This document shows, piece by piece, positions 46,342-58,052 of a stretch of 64,000 bases of DNA. The notes beneath the pieces are model-generated. The model worked only from the letters and a program-made list of their open reading frames with translations. It ran no database searches and was not told the origin of the DNA. Both the position numbers and the translations under genes were made by a program. Origin of the DNA: Arthrobacter sp. ES3-54 (GTDB taxonomy: Bacteria > Actinomycetota > Actinomycetes > Actinomycetales > Micrococcaceae); NCBI RefSeq assembly GCF_029504395.1, contig NZ_JAQFIF010000003.1, forward strand, positions 124,001 through 188,000, given 5' to 3'. Each line of letters starts with the position of its first letter. Position 1 is the stretch's first letter.

Positions 46342-46950
46342 CTAGCGGCTGGCTTTGTCCTTGTCCGGGTGTTCGTCGCCGATGTGGCCGGGCGCGTTGG
46401 CGGCCAGCACCCTCGCCACAAAGGAGCCGTATTCCTCCATGTAGTGGCGTAGCAACCCGGCCGTGGCTTCGTCCTTGACCTCGCCATCCTCGCCGTAAAT
46501 CTCCGGAACAAAGCGAATGTACGCTTCCGGCGCATTCAGCTGCGGCGCGTCGAGGAAGCTCAGCACGCTGCGGAACGAGGACTGCATCACGGCCGTGCCG
46601 ATGCCGCCGGGGGAGGCGCCGATGATTCCGGTGGGTTTGCGGGCGAAGGAGTTGGTGCCCCAGGGCCGGGATCCCTAGTCGATGGCGTTCTTCAGCGCTC
46701 CGGGGATGGACCGGTTGAATTCGGGCGAGACGAACAGGATGCCGTCGGACGCGGCGATGGCGTCCTTCAGGGCCTGCCCTTCGGGCGGATACGCGGCATC
46801 ATAGTCCTGGCTGTACAGCGGCAGGTCCTTGATGGAAATTTCCGTGAACTCCAGTTCCGCGGGTGCAAGCCGGATCAGAGCCTTGGACAGGGTGCGGTTG
46901 ATGGACGTGCTCGAAAGGCTTCCGACAAAATACCCGATCTTGAAGGCCCT
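46342..46950 (-). pseudogene. Broken NADPH-dependent FMN reductase
   Basis: The minus-strand translation AFKIGYFVGSLSSTSINRTL ... SPEFNRSIPGALKNAID, stop, GSRPWGTNSFARKPTGIIGA ... SFRSVLSFLDAPQLNAPEAY is a FMN_red flavodoxin-fold protein of ~190 residues. An amber TAG at 46675-46677 replaces the tryptophan expected in AIDWGSRP (TGG to TAG). I also found no good start codon before the conserved first strand. So the gene is probably dead; a second copy in the genome may supply the function. A sequencing error at one base is possible. Confidence 0.8.
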
Positions 46951-47091
46951 GGCCTGTTCCTTCCCGATGCTCCGCCGGAGGCTGGTGGATGGGGATACGG
47001 AGGGCGATCGGGCCGGCGGCCCCGACTCATCCCGCGAGCATAGTCCTGCGTCCGCGGAATGAAAACAGGGTCCGGAAGGCAGCGCGCGCCG

Positions 47092-47496
47092 CTATTCGGC
47101 CTTGGCGCGGGCTTTCTTGGCGTCCTTCTTGGCGGCCTCATCCTTGACCCGCTGCGCCTCGGCGCGGACGGCGGCGTGGGTGGCGCGCTCGGCGACCAGC
47201 CATGCCGGGGGAGCCTGGAGCAGCGCGGTGATTTCCGCCGTCGTCAGCGCTTCCTCAACACCACCGCGGGACAGGCCGCTGATGGAGACGTTGAGCTTCT
47301 GCGCCACCACGGGACGCGGGTGGGGGCCGTTGCGGCGCAGTTCCGCGAGCCACTCCGGCGGGTTGGCCTGAAGCTCGGCGAAATCGGCGCGCGTGATGAC
47401 CGAATCCTGGAACTCCTGGGGTGTCGCCGGCAGGTAGATGCCAAGCTTCTTGGCAACGGTGGCCGGCTTCATGGACTGGGAGTTTGCAGAGGTCAT
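47092..47496 (-). CDS. DUF5997 family protein
   Basis: 134 residues. Starts MTSANSQSMKPATVAKKLGI; then YLPATPQEFQDSVITRADFA, LQANPPEWLAELRRNGPHPR, then VVAQKLNVSISGLSRGG and a Lys/Ala-rich tail AKKDAKKARAKAE. The basic helix and repeated xxPPxWLxxLR motif fit DUF5997. Function unknown. It is divergent from the LysR-like effector-domain gene, a pairing I recognise as common in actinobacteria. Confidence 0.82.
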   Translation of the reverse strand: MTSANSQSMKPATVAKKLGIYLPATPQEFQDSVITRADFAELQANPPEWLAELRRNGPHPRPVVAQKLNVSISGLSRGGVEEALTTAEITALLQAPPAWLVAERATHAAVRAEAQRVKDEAAKKDAKKARAKAE

Positions 47497-47629
47497 AGTT
47501 CAAGGGTATCCGGCGGACCAGCCGCAAGGCACCAAGACAGCACCAAACCAGCACCAAGACAGCATCTAACCAGCACGGTGCAGCCGTCGGGGCGGACCCC
47601 CGCGCCACTCCGGGCGGTACTGTGAACAT

Positions 47630-48385
47630 GTGTCCGCAGCAGAAGAAGCACCCCAGACCCCCGACGAAACCGCCGTCGTCCCAGCCGTTGCAGTTGGGCG
47701 CGAGCTGCGCTTCGCGTACGTCGCCGGTGTGACACCCGGAAAATGGATCCGGCGCTGGGAGGAGCGGATGCCGGATGTGCCGCTGCACTCCTTTATGTCG
47801 GACGACGGCGCGCAGCTCGCCGTGCTCCGCGACGGTTCCGCAGACCTGAGCTTCGTCCGGCTCCCGGTGGAACGCGAGGGCCTCAGCGTGATCCCGCTCT
47901 ACGAGGAACAGCCGGTGGTGGTGGCGCCCAAGGGGCACGAGATTTCTTTGTTTGAGGAAGTGGGGCTGGCGGACCTGTCTGCCGAGACCTTCCTCGACGT
48001 GCAGGAACTCGGCGGCCCCGAGATGGCCCTGCAGGTGGTCGCATCCGGTGCAGGGCTGGTGATCCTGCCGATGTCCGTGGCCCGGCATTTCAACGTCAAG
48101 GACACCGTGGCGCGGAAACTCACGGGTGCGCCCGGAACGGAGATCGCCCTGGCCTGGCCCAGCGACGCCACGGACGAGGTCATCGAGGAGTTCATCGGGA
48201 TTGTCCGCGGACGCACCGCGGCGAGCTCCCGCCAGCCCTCGGCGCAGCAGGAGAAACCCAAACGCGAGCCCAAGCCGGACCGGCGCGGCACCGGAGCCGC
48301 CAAGAAGCCCAAGGTGGCGCAGCGTTACGCGCCCAACCCGGACAAGGGCCGCGGCAAGGGCTCCAGGAAAAAGGGGAAACGCTAA
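47630..48385 (+). CDS. LysR-type substrate-binding domain protein without HTH
   Basis: 251 residues from GTG. Residues 25-190 form a LysR effector-binding fold: LRFAYVAGVTPGKWIRRWEE, LSFVRLPVEREGLSVIPLYE, then VVASGAGLVILPMSVARHFN. No N-terminal winged helix is present. The C-terminal ~65 residues are strongly basic (KPKREPKPDRRGTGAAKKPK ... KGSRKKGKR), which could bind nucleic acid. Divergent neighbour of DUF5997. Role unknown; a transcription co-regulator is a possibility. Confidence 0.8.
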   Translation: MSAAEEAPQTPDETAVVPAVAVGRELRFAYVAGVTPGKWIRRWEERMPDVPLHSFMSDDGAQLAVLRDGSADLSFVRLPVEREGLSVIPLYEEQPVVVAPKGHEISLFEEVGLADLSAETFLDVQELGGPEMALQVVASGAGLVILPMSVARHFNVKDTVARKLTGAPGTEIALAWPSDATDEVIEEFIGIVRGRTAASSRQPSAQQEKPKREPKPDRRGTGAAKKPKVAQRYAPNPDKGRGKGSRKKGKR

Positions 48386-48409
48386 GGCGCTGCCCGCTCC
48401 CGGCACGGG

Positions 48410-48745
48410 TTACTTGGCGCAGGCATCCTGAAGAGCCTTGACGGATTCGGCCGGAACCTGGTCGCCGGAGTCAGCGATCTGGCGCAGCGGCGTGGTGATC
48501 TCAGCGGGTGCCCCCGCGGTTTCCGCGCCGGCGACAAGGCCGCCCAGCAGTTCCTTGTCCTTGACGCTGACCAGGCCGTCCTCCACGAGGGCGCAGGCCT
48601 GCTTCCTCACTTCACCGCCGGTCGCTGTAGCAACCTGGGATGCCCCGTTGTTGACGGCCTTTTCGGCAGCGTCCTGCACCTGGCCACAGCCGGTAAGGGC
48701 GATCAAGAAGGCGGCAGCGGCAAGGGCGGCGAGACGTCGTTTCAT
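48410..48745 (-). CDS. Small lipoprotein
   Basis: 111 residues. N-terminal signal RRLAALAAAAFLIALTGC with lipobox LTGC, so it is exported and lipidated. The mature part of ~90 residues is Ala/Val-rich with two cysteines (KQACALVEDGLV and LQDACAK) that may form a disulfide. No family recognised. It converges on the LysR-like gene. Confidence 0.78.
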   Translation of the reverse strand: MKRRLAALAAAAFLIALTGCGQVQDAAEKAVNNGASQVATATGGEVRKQACALVEDGLVSVKDKELLGGLVAGAETAGAPAEITTPLRQIADSGDQVPAESVKALQDACAK

Positions 48746-48843
48746 TCGTCCACCCTAACAAGCGCGGCTTGTGCCGATCGGAGGGAAAAGGGGGAAACGC
48801 TAGGCCGTAGCCGTGTGAGCACCGGCGCGCATAGGCTCGGTTA

Positions 48844-49164
48844 GTGGACATCGTCGAGTTCTTGACCGCACGCATTACAGAAGACGAAGCTGCCGCCCTG
48901 AAACTGCTCGGCGACCCCACGCTTGCCGTATCCGGCGAGTGGTATGAACGCCGCCTGCTCCGCGAGTGCGAGGCCAAGCGCCAACTCATCGGCATCATTG
49001 AATCCGCCCGCCAGTCCGTGCTGGCCACCTTGGTCAGCGAGGAACCCGCCGACGCCGGATGGGTGCCGGACGTTATTGAATGGACCACGCTCTCCCTGCA
49101 CACCCTGGCCCTGCCGTACGCGGACCACCCCGAATTCCAGGCCCGCTGGCGGATCACCGGGTAG
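48844..49164 (+). CDS. DUF6221 family protein
   Basis: 106 residues. MDIVEFLTARITEDEAAALK, then WYERRLLRECEAKRQLIGII and VIEWTTLSLHTLALPYADHP are the conserved DUF6221 blocks (FL-x-R, RxLxECEAKR, LALPYADHPxFxxxW). A helical protein of unknown function found mostly in actinobacteria. Confidence 0.88.
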   Translation: MDIVEFLTARITEDEAAALKLLGDPTLAVSGEWYERRLLRECEAKRQLIGIIESARQSVLATLVSEEPADAGWVPDVIEWTTLSLHTLALPYADHPEFQARWRITG

Positions 49165-49319
49165 CGTTTAGCTCGGGAGCCGCCGCCCACGGGCGCCGGC
49201 AGCGACAAGGTACCGAAAACTGTGACTCCGGAAACCTGTAGGAAATCTCCGGGGCCTACGCTGGTCACACCGCGGCATCTGCGGTCCGCCAGCCGGCCGG
49301 TTCTTGAAGGGATTCCGTC

Positions 49320-49622
<303 letters not shown>

Positions 49623-49631
49623 GGGGCCTCC

Positions 49632-50008
49632 ATGATTCCGGGAGAATACGTTCTCAGCGCCACGCCGCTGGTGATCAACGCGGGCCGCGAGGCGGTGACC
49701 GTCGCGGTGACCAACACCGGTGACCGCCCCGTCCAGGTGGGCTCGCACTATCACTTTGCCGAAGCGAATCCGGCGCTGCAGTTCGACCGGCGGGCCGCCT
49801 ACGGCCGGCGCCTGGACATTCCGGCAGGCACCGCCGCGCGGTTTGAACCGGGGGACAGCAGGACTGTCCGGCTGATTGAACTCGCGGGCAGCCGTGAAGT
49901 GTACGGCCTTAGCAACGCCGTCAACGGACCACTCGGCCAGACCGGACTCCGCGAGACCGAACTCCACGAGACCGAACTCCACGTTTCCGAGCGGAAGGGC
50001 GACGCACA

Positions 50009-50012
<4 letters not shown>
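49632..50012 (+). CDS. ureB: Urease subunit beta
   Basis: 126 residues. [20 protein letters not shown] and [20 protein letters not shown] are diagnostic. The C-terminal 25 residues include the duplicated [10 protein letters not shown], encoded by a direct repeat, longer than the usual UreB tail. Overlaps ureC by 4 nt, so translation is coupled. Confidence 0.96.
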
Positions 50013-51769
<1,757 letters not shown>

Positions 51770-51788
51770 GCTTCCAGAGGAGACCAGC

Positions 51789-52271
51789 ATGATCATCGAA
51801 AAGGTCCTCGGCAACACCCACGACCTCCCTCCCGGTCCGGACCCTTACTTGGGGCTGCACCGGGAAAAGGTGGTGCTGCCCAGCGCCCAGCTGGTCAAAC
51901 GCATCCAGCGCGTCACCACCGACCACGGGAAGGAGCTCGGCATCCGCCTCCGCGCCGGTTCCGGGGACCTGCGCGACGGCGACATCCTGCACCTGGCCGG
52001 GACCAACATGATCGTGGTGTCGGTGCTGCCCACAGATGTCCTGGTGATTGCCCCGCGCTCCGTCCACGAGATGGGCGTCGTGGCGCACTCCCTGGGCAAC
52101 CGGCACCTGCAGGCCCAGTTCTTCGATGCGTCCTCGGAGTATGGGGCAGAGGTGATGGTCTGCCAGTACGACCACACCGTGGAGGACTATCTCAAACACG
52201 TCGGAGCGCCCTACGACCGCCAGGAGCGCGTGATGCCCGTCCCCTTCCGCCATGCCGAACACTCGCACTAG
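51789..52271 (+). CDS. ureE: Urease accessory protein UreE (nickel chaperone)
   Basis: 160 residues. N-terminal peptide-binding domain (MIIEKVLGNTHDLP), then the nickel domain with LAGTNMIVVSVLPTDVLVIA, HEMGVVAHSLGNRHLQAQFF (the conserved His region). The C-terminus ends RHAEHSH, a short His-rich tail rather than a long His-run. The end overlaps the ureF start by 20 nt. Confidence 0.95.
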   Translation: MIIEKVLGNTHDLPPGPDPYLGLHREKVVLPSAQLVKRIQRVTTDHGKELGIRLRAGSGDLRDGDILHLAGTNMIVVSVLPTDVLVIAPRSVHEMGVVAHSLGNRHLQAQFFDASSEYGAEVMVCQYDHTVEDYLKHVGAPYDRQERVMPVPFRHAEHSH

Positions 52272-52941
52272 TCCCGAGTCCTACCAGCTCGCGTTGCAGC
52301 AGCTGACGGATTCTGCGCTGCCCACCGGGGCTTTTGCTCACTCGCTGGGGTTTGAGACGTACATCGAGCGCGGGCTGGTGCGAGATGAAGCGAGCTTTGG
52401 GGTGTGGCTGGCGGCGTTTATTTCACAGCAGCTGACGTACTCGGACGCCCTGGCCATCCGGTTCCTTTATGAAGGTGTTCCCGTTGCTGAACTGGATGCC
52501 TTGCTGACCGCTCAGCTCCTGCCCCGGCAGGTGCGCGAGGCCAGCATCAAGATGGGCACCCGGCTGCTGGAGATCGGGGCCGAGATTTTTCCCTCCCCCG
52601 GGCTGGCGGAGTACCAAGAGCTCGTGACGTCCGGCCGTGCTGCCGGGCACCAGCCGCTGGCATTCGCCGTGATCGCCCGTTCCCTGGCTGTCCCGCCGGG
52701 CGAGGCCCTGACCGCCTACCTGTTCGCCACGGTCACGTCGCTGACGCAGAACGCGGTCCGGGCGATCCCGCTGGGGCAGAACGCCGGCCAGCGGCTCCTA
52801 CGAAAGGCAGCCGACGACGTCGCTGCAGCGGCTGAGCGGGCCGGCCACCTCACGCCTGACGACTTTGGCGCCGTCAGCCCCGGACTCGAAATTTCGCAGA
52901 TGCGGCACGAACGCCAGCGCGCCCGCATGTTCATGAGCTAG
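52252..52941 (+). CDS. ureF: Urease accessory protein UreF
   Basis: 229 residues. [29 protein letters not shown], and [30 protein letters not shown] are typical. UreF is all-helical, binds UreD, and gates GTP-dependent nickel insertion with UreG. Start overlaps ureE by 20 nt. Confidence 0.96.
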   Translation: MPNTRTSPESYQLALQQLTDSALPTGAFAHSLGFETYIERGLVRDEASFGVWLAAFISQQLTYSDALAIRFLYEGVPVAELDALLTAQLLPRQVREASIKMGTRLLEIGAEIFPSPGLAEYQELVTSGRAAGHQPLAFAVIARSLAVPPGEALTAYLFATVTSLTQNAVRAIPLGQNAGQRLLRKAADDVAAAAERAGHLTPDDFGAVSPGLEISQMRHERQRARMFMS

Positions 52942-52970
52942 CCGTACGAGAAATATGTCTGGAGAAGAAT

Positions 52971-53588
52971 ATGTCTGAGCCCATCAAGATCGGCATCGGC
53001 GGCCCGGTGGGTGCCGGAAAGACCCAGCTCGTGGAGCGCCTCACCCGCCACATGAGCCGGGATATCTCCATGGCGGCCATCACCAACGACATCTACACGA
53101 TCGAGGACGCCAAGATCCTCGCCGCCAACGGCATCCTCCCCTTGGACCGGATCATCGGCGTCGAAACCGGCGGCTGCCCGCATACCGCCATCCGCGAGGA
53201 CACCTCCATGAACACGGCGGCCATCGAGGAGCTGAAGAAGCGGCACCCGGATCTGCAGGTGATCTTTGTGGAGTCCGGCGGCGACAACCTCTCCGCCACT
53301 TTCAGCCCCGAACTGGTGGACTTCTCCATCTACATCATCGACGTGGCCCAGGGCGAGAAGATCCCGCGCAAGGCCGGCCAGGGCATGATCAAGGCCGACC
53401 TTTTCATCATCAACAAAACCGACCTCGCGCCGCACGTCGGCGCGGACCTCTCCGTCATGGAACGGGACTCACGCGAATTCAGGGGCGAGAAGCCGTTCTG
53501 CTTCACGAATCTCAAGACCGACGAAGGGCTGGAGCGCGTCATCGAATGGGTGCGGCGTGACGTCCTGATGCTCGACCTGGCGTCGTGA
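52971..53588 (+). CDS. ureG: Urease accessory GTPase UreG
   Basis: 205 residues. P-loop [16 protein letters not shown], then [15 protein letters not shown], the metal-binding [17 protein letters not shown] (Cys-Pro-His) and [17 protein letters not shown]. UreG supplies GTP energy for nickel delivery. ATG at 52971 is preceded by TCTGGAGAAGAAT. The stop overlaps a potential GTG of ureD (GTGA). Confidence 0.97.
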   Translation: MSEPIKIGIGGPVGAGKTQLVERLTRHMSRDISMAAITNDIYTIEDAKILAANGILPLDRIIGVETGGCPHTAIREDTSMNTAAIEELKKRHPDLQVIFVESGGDNLSATFSPELVDFSIYIIDVAQGEKIPRKAGQGMIKADLFIINKTDLAPHVGADLSVMERDSREFRGEKPFCFTNLKTDEGLERVIEWVRRDVLMLDLAS

Positions 53589-53635
53589 GCGCTCTCAGGC
53601 TGAGTCCTGGCGACTTAACCGCTGAGGCGGGGAGG

Positions 53636-53751
53636 CCGGATTTTGGGGCCGCGGCGTGGCGGGCACCGCGGGGGGCCCACCGCCGCGAGGGCCCCGACTC
53701 GAGCTTGCGAGAGTTGGGAGCGGCTGGGGACGGGCACGGCCCCAAATCCGG
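53636..53751. repeat. 116-bp inverted-repeat element at the ureG-ureD junction
   Basis: Ends CCGGATTTTGGGGCCG (53636-53651) and CGGCCCCAAATCCGG (53737-53751) are inverted copies apart from one extra T. Between are runs such as GCGGGGGGCCCACCGCCGCG and GAGCTTGCGAGAGTTGGGAG. It is very GC-rich and lacks a transposase. It resembles a MITE or REP-like element, possibly found elsewhere in Arthrobacter genomes; no second copy was seen in this window by eye. Confidence 0.6.
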
Positions 53752-53788
53752 CGAAGCCGCCGGAACCAACCAGAGCGTGCGGGAACCG

Positions 53789-54631
53789 ATGGGGGAGCTC
53801 GAACTCGTCGTCGAAGATCGGGGCGGAAGGTCGGTGACGACGCACCAGTTCCATCGCGGGGCTTTGAGGGTTTTGCGGCCGCACTACTTGGATGCGAGCG
53901 GGCAGGTTTGTTATGTGCTGGTGAACCCGGGCGGGGCATATTTGGGGGCCGACCTCTATGTGATTGACGTGGAGGTCGCGGACGGGGCGAAGCTGCTGCT
54001 CGCGACGCAGTCGGCCACCAAGATCTACCGGACTCCGGGATCCTTTGCCGAGCAGCGGATGAGGCTGCGGCTTGGGGAGGGGGCCCGCGTGGAGCTCGCC
54101 CCGGACCAGGTGATCGCCTACCGGGAGGCCAGCTACCGGCAGAATACCCACGTTACAGTGCGGCCGTCGTCGAGCCTGATCATGGCCGAAATCATCACGC
54201 CGGGGTGGTCGCCGGACGGGGCCTCGTTCCGGTACGAGGAGCTGCGGCTGCGGACCGAGATCCGGGTCGAGTCCGGGGGAGCGGGCGCGGGAGCGGGCGG
54301 GCTGCTGGCCTTGGACAACGTGCTCATACGCCCGCCGCTGGGCGATGTCACGGGCCTGGCGTTCATGGAGGGCTTCAGCCACCTGGGGTCGCTGATCGTG
54401 GTGGACCCGCGGGTGGACCAGGCTCTTGCCGACGAACTCCACGAGATCACGGCCGGGTTCGGCGCCCATACCGGCATTTCGCTCACCGCCGCCGTGCTGG
54501 GAACGGCCGGGCTGGTGCTGAGGTCGCTCTCGAACAGCACGGAGGAACTGCAGCGCGTTGCTGGGGCCGCCACCGCCCTGCTGCGCAAACGCTGGTACGG
54601 ACAGGATCCGCTGGATCTGAGGAAGTACTGA
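53789..54631 (+). CDS. ureD: Urease accessory protein UreD (UreH)
   Basis: 280 residues from ATG at 53789 (MGELELVVEDRGGRSVTTHQ), the usual family length; the frame is open back to GTG at 53585, which would add 68 residues encoded mostly by an inverted-repeat element. UreD bridges urease and UreF/G. Family parts: LVNPGGAYLGADLYVIDVEV, LLATQSATKIYRTPGSFAEQ, LAPDQVIAYREASYRQNTHV, and C-terminal LLRKRWYGQDPLDLRKY. Stop overlaps the next ATG (TGATG). Confidence 0.93.
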   Translation: MGELELVVEDRGGRSVTTHQFHRGALRVLRPHYLDASGQVCYVLVNPGGAYLGADLYVIDVEVADGAKLLLATQSATKIYRTPGSFAEQRMRLRLGEGARVELAPDQVIAYREASYRQNTHVTVRPSSSLIMAEIITPGWSPDGASFRYEELRLRTEIRVESGGAGAGAGGLLALDNVLIRPPLGDVTGLAFMEGFSHLGSLIVVDPRVDQALADELHEITAGFGAHTGISLTAAVLGTAGLVLRSLSNSTEELQRVAGAATALLRKRWYGQDPLDLRKY

Positions 54632-55695
54632 TGGCCACGATCGAGCAGGTGGCCGCACTGCACCGGCTCTACCGCCGGCGGGCGCACCTGCCGCTGAGGA
54701 CCCGGCTGCTGGTGACCTTCGGCGCGGTGGCCGCACTGCACGCCGCCGCCGTCGTGCTCCTTGTGGCCGGTGCGGCCGGGGGCGGACAGCGGTTGGGGAT
54801 CGGACTGGTACTGACGGCCTACCTGGCGGGGGTGAAACACAGCTACGACTGGGACCACCTCGCGGCGATCGATAACTCCACCCGGAAGTTCGCGGCCGAG
54901 CACCGCGATCCGGTCAGCGTGGGCTTCGCGTTCAGTCTGGGCCACAGCTCCGTGGTGGTCCTCGCCGGGGTGCTCGTGGTGGCGGGAGCCTCGCTGGTGG
55001 GGAGCGTCATGGTAGAGGGGACCCCCGGGAACCTGCTGCTGGGGCTCATCGGCAGCGGGGTGTCGGGGCTGTTCCTGCTGGCCATGGGTGCCTTCAACGG
55101 CTCCGCCTTCCTCCAAACACTGAAGGTTTACCGCGGTGCGCGCACCGGTGCCGCGATCTCCCAGGAGAACCTTGCCGCGAGGGGCTTCGTGGCCCGGCTG
55201 CTCGCGCGTCCGCTGGCCCGGGTCCAACATCCCCGGAACGTCTACGTGATTGGATTCCTCTTCGGGCTGGGTTTCGATACCGCCACCACGATCGGTCTGC
55301 TGGTCATGGCGACGGCGGCATCCCTGGCCGGCGTCTCCCCGTTCGCCCTGCTGGGGCTTCCCCTGGCCTTCACGGCGGCCATGACGCTGTGCGACACCAT
55401 CAACGGCGTGGCCATGATGCGGATGTACCGCTCCGCCCTGACGGACCCGCGGCGCAAACTCGGCTTCAATGCCGTCATCACGGGCATCTCGGCGGTGTCC
55501 GCCCTCTTCATAGCCGTCATCACCCTGGGCGGGGCCCTTCACGAAATATTCGGGCTTGGGGACCCGCTGACCAGCTGGCTCGGGTCAGTGGACCTGAGCG
55601 ACGCCGGCCTGCTGCTGGTGGCGCTGCTGATGTCCGCCTGGGCCGCGGCCTGGCTGCACGGGCGGACATCCTCCCGCGCCGGCTACGGACGTTGA
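54631..55695 (+). CDS. Nickel/cobalt permease (NiCoT/HoxN family)
   Basis: 354 residues, about eight membrane helices. The NiCoT signature in helix II reads GVKHSYDWDHLAAIDNSTRK, giving H-x4-DH, needed for metal recognition; FAFSLGHSSVVVL and LGFDTATTIGLLVMA are the other two family motifs. Translation is coupled to ureD (TGATG), so nickel uptake for urease is the likely job. Metal choice (Ni versus Co) is inferred from context. Confidence 0.94.
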   Translation: MATIEQVAALHRLYRRRAHLPLRTRLLVTFGAVAALHAAAVVLLVAGAAGGGQRLGIGLVLTAYLAGVKHSYDWDHLAAIDNSTRKFAAEHRDPVSVGFAFSLGHSSVVVLAGVLVVAGASLVGSVMVEGTPGNLLLGLIGSGVSGLFLLAMGAFNGSAFLQTLKVYRGARTGAAISQENLAARGFVARLLARPLARVQHPRNVYVIGFLFGLGFDTATTIGLLVMATAASLAGVSPFALLGLPLAFTAAMTLCDTINGVAMMRMYRSALTDPRRKLGFNAVITGISAVSALFIAVITLGGALHEIFGLGDPLTSWLGSVDLSDAGLLLVALLMSAWAAAWLHGRTSSRAGYGR

Positions 55696-55715
55696 CCATC
55701 CGGCCGCCGAGCTGA

Positions 55716-56884
55716 TCACAGCCGCCGCGCCCCCTCTGCCGGCAGGACCGCGAAGACGTCCGGCGCCGGCAGCCCGCGGGCGTCGAAGCCCGCAAGGACC
55801 GCGGACCGGGCCCGATCGGCGTCGTCCACCGGAACCAGGGCGATGGCCGAGCCGCCGAACCCGCCACCGGTCATCCGGGCACCGATCGCCCCGTTGGCGC
55901 GGGCGGTGTCAACGGCCAGATTCAGCTCCGGGCAGGAGATCTCGAAGTCGTCCCGCATGGAGCGGTGGCTGGCGTCCAGCAGTTCCCCGATGGCCAGCGG
56001 CCCGTGCGTCCCGAGCAGTTCCGCGGTCCGGGCCACCCGTCCGTTCTCGGTGACGATGTGCCGGACCCGTCGGAACGTCTCCCAGTCGAGGATCCGCTCG
56101 GCCCCGGGCAAGTCGGCGGCACCGAGGTCGCGAAGCGCGCCCACACCCAGGGCCCGGGCGCCCCGGACGCAGGAGGCCCGGCGCGCGGCATACCCGCCGC
56201 TGGCATGGGCGTGCGAGACCTTGGTGTCAATGACCAGGCAGACCAACCCGGCTTCCGCCAGGCCGAGCGGTACCGGGCGGGAGCTAAGGTCGCGGCAGTC
56301 CAGGTAGACGGCGCAATCCTTGGTGCCGAGCATTGAGGCGGACTGATCCATGATGCCGGTGGGGGCGCCGACCACGTTGTTTTCGGCACGCCGCCCGATG
56401 TCCGCCAGGTCAGCGCGGCCCAGGCCGGCCCCGGTGAGATCGGACAGGCCCAGGGCGACGGCGCACTCCAGGGCCGCGGAGGAGGACAGGCCGGCGCCGA
56501 CCGGCACATCGGAGGACACGAACAGGTCAAAACCCGGCACTGTGATGCCCGCGCGTTCCAGCTCCCAGGCCACGCCCGCCGGATAGGCGGACCAGCCCGC
56601 CGCCTGGTCCGGGGTGAACGTGTCGAGATCGAATTCGACCGGTTCCGCGCCCGGGAACCCGGAGGCCAGGCGCACGGTGCGGTCCGCCCGGGCTGCCACG
56701 GCCACGGTGGTGCTGCGGTTGATGGCGAAGGGCAGGACGAGACCTTCGTTGTAGTCCGTGTGCTCGCCGATCAGGTTGACCCGTCCCGGTGCCTGCCACA
56801 CGCCGTCGGGGTGCCGGCCGAAGTGGCCGGCGAAGGCGCCGGTGAGCGCGTCGGCCAGGGCCGTTCCTGTGCTGGTCATGTTGG

Positions 56885-56888
<4 letters not shown>
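55716..56888 (-). CDS. galK: Galactokinase
   Basis: 390 residues. Phosphorylates galactose at C1 (Leloir pathway). GHMP kinase: signature PGRVNLIGEHTDYNEGLVLP, ATP loop PVGAGLSSSAALECAVALGL, C-terminal MTGGGFGGSAIALV. Overlaps the galT stop by 4 nt. Convergent with the nickel permease gene (20-bp gap). Confidence 0.97.
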
Positions 56889-58021
<1,133 letters not shown>

Positions 58022-58052
58022 GGGGTTCCTTCAGGGGGTGGGGACCGGGCGG

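Noticed and set aside
46829..47141. Frames on both strands over the start of the FMN reductase remnant
   Set aside because: They are in other frames than the recognisable flavodoxin-fold protein and have no domain.
53615..54736. Minus-strand frame opposite ureD
   Set aside because: It is Arg/Pro-rich with no domain and opposite a clear UreD.
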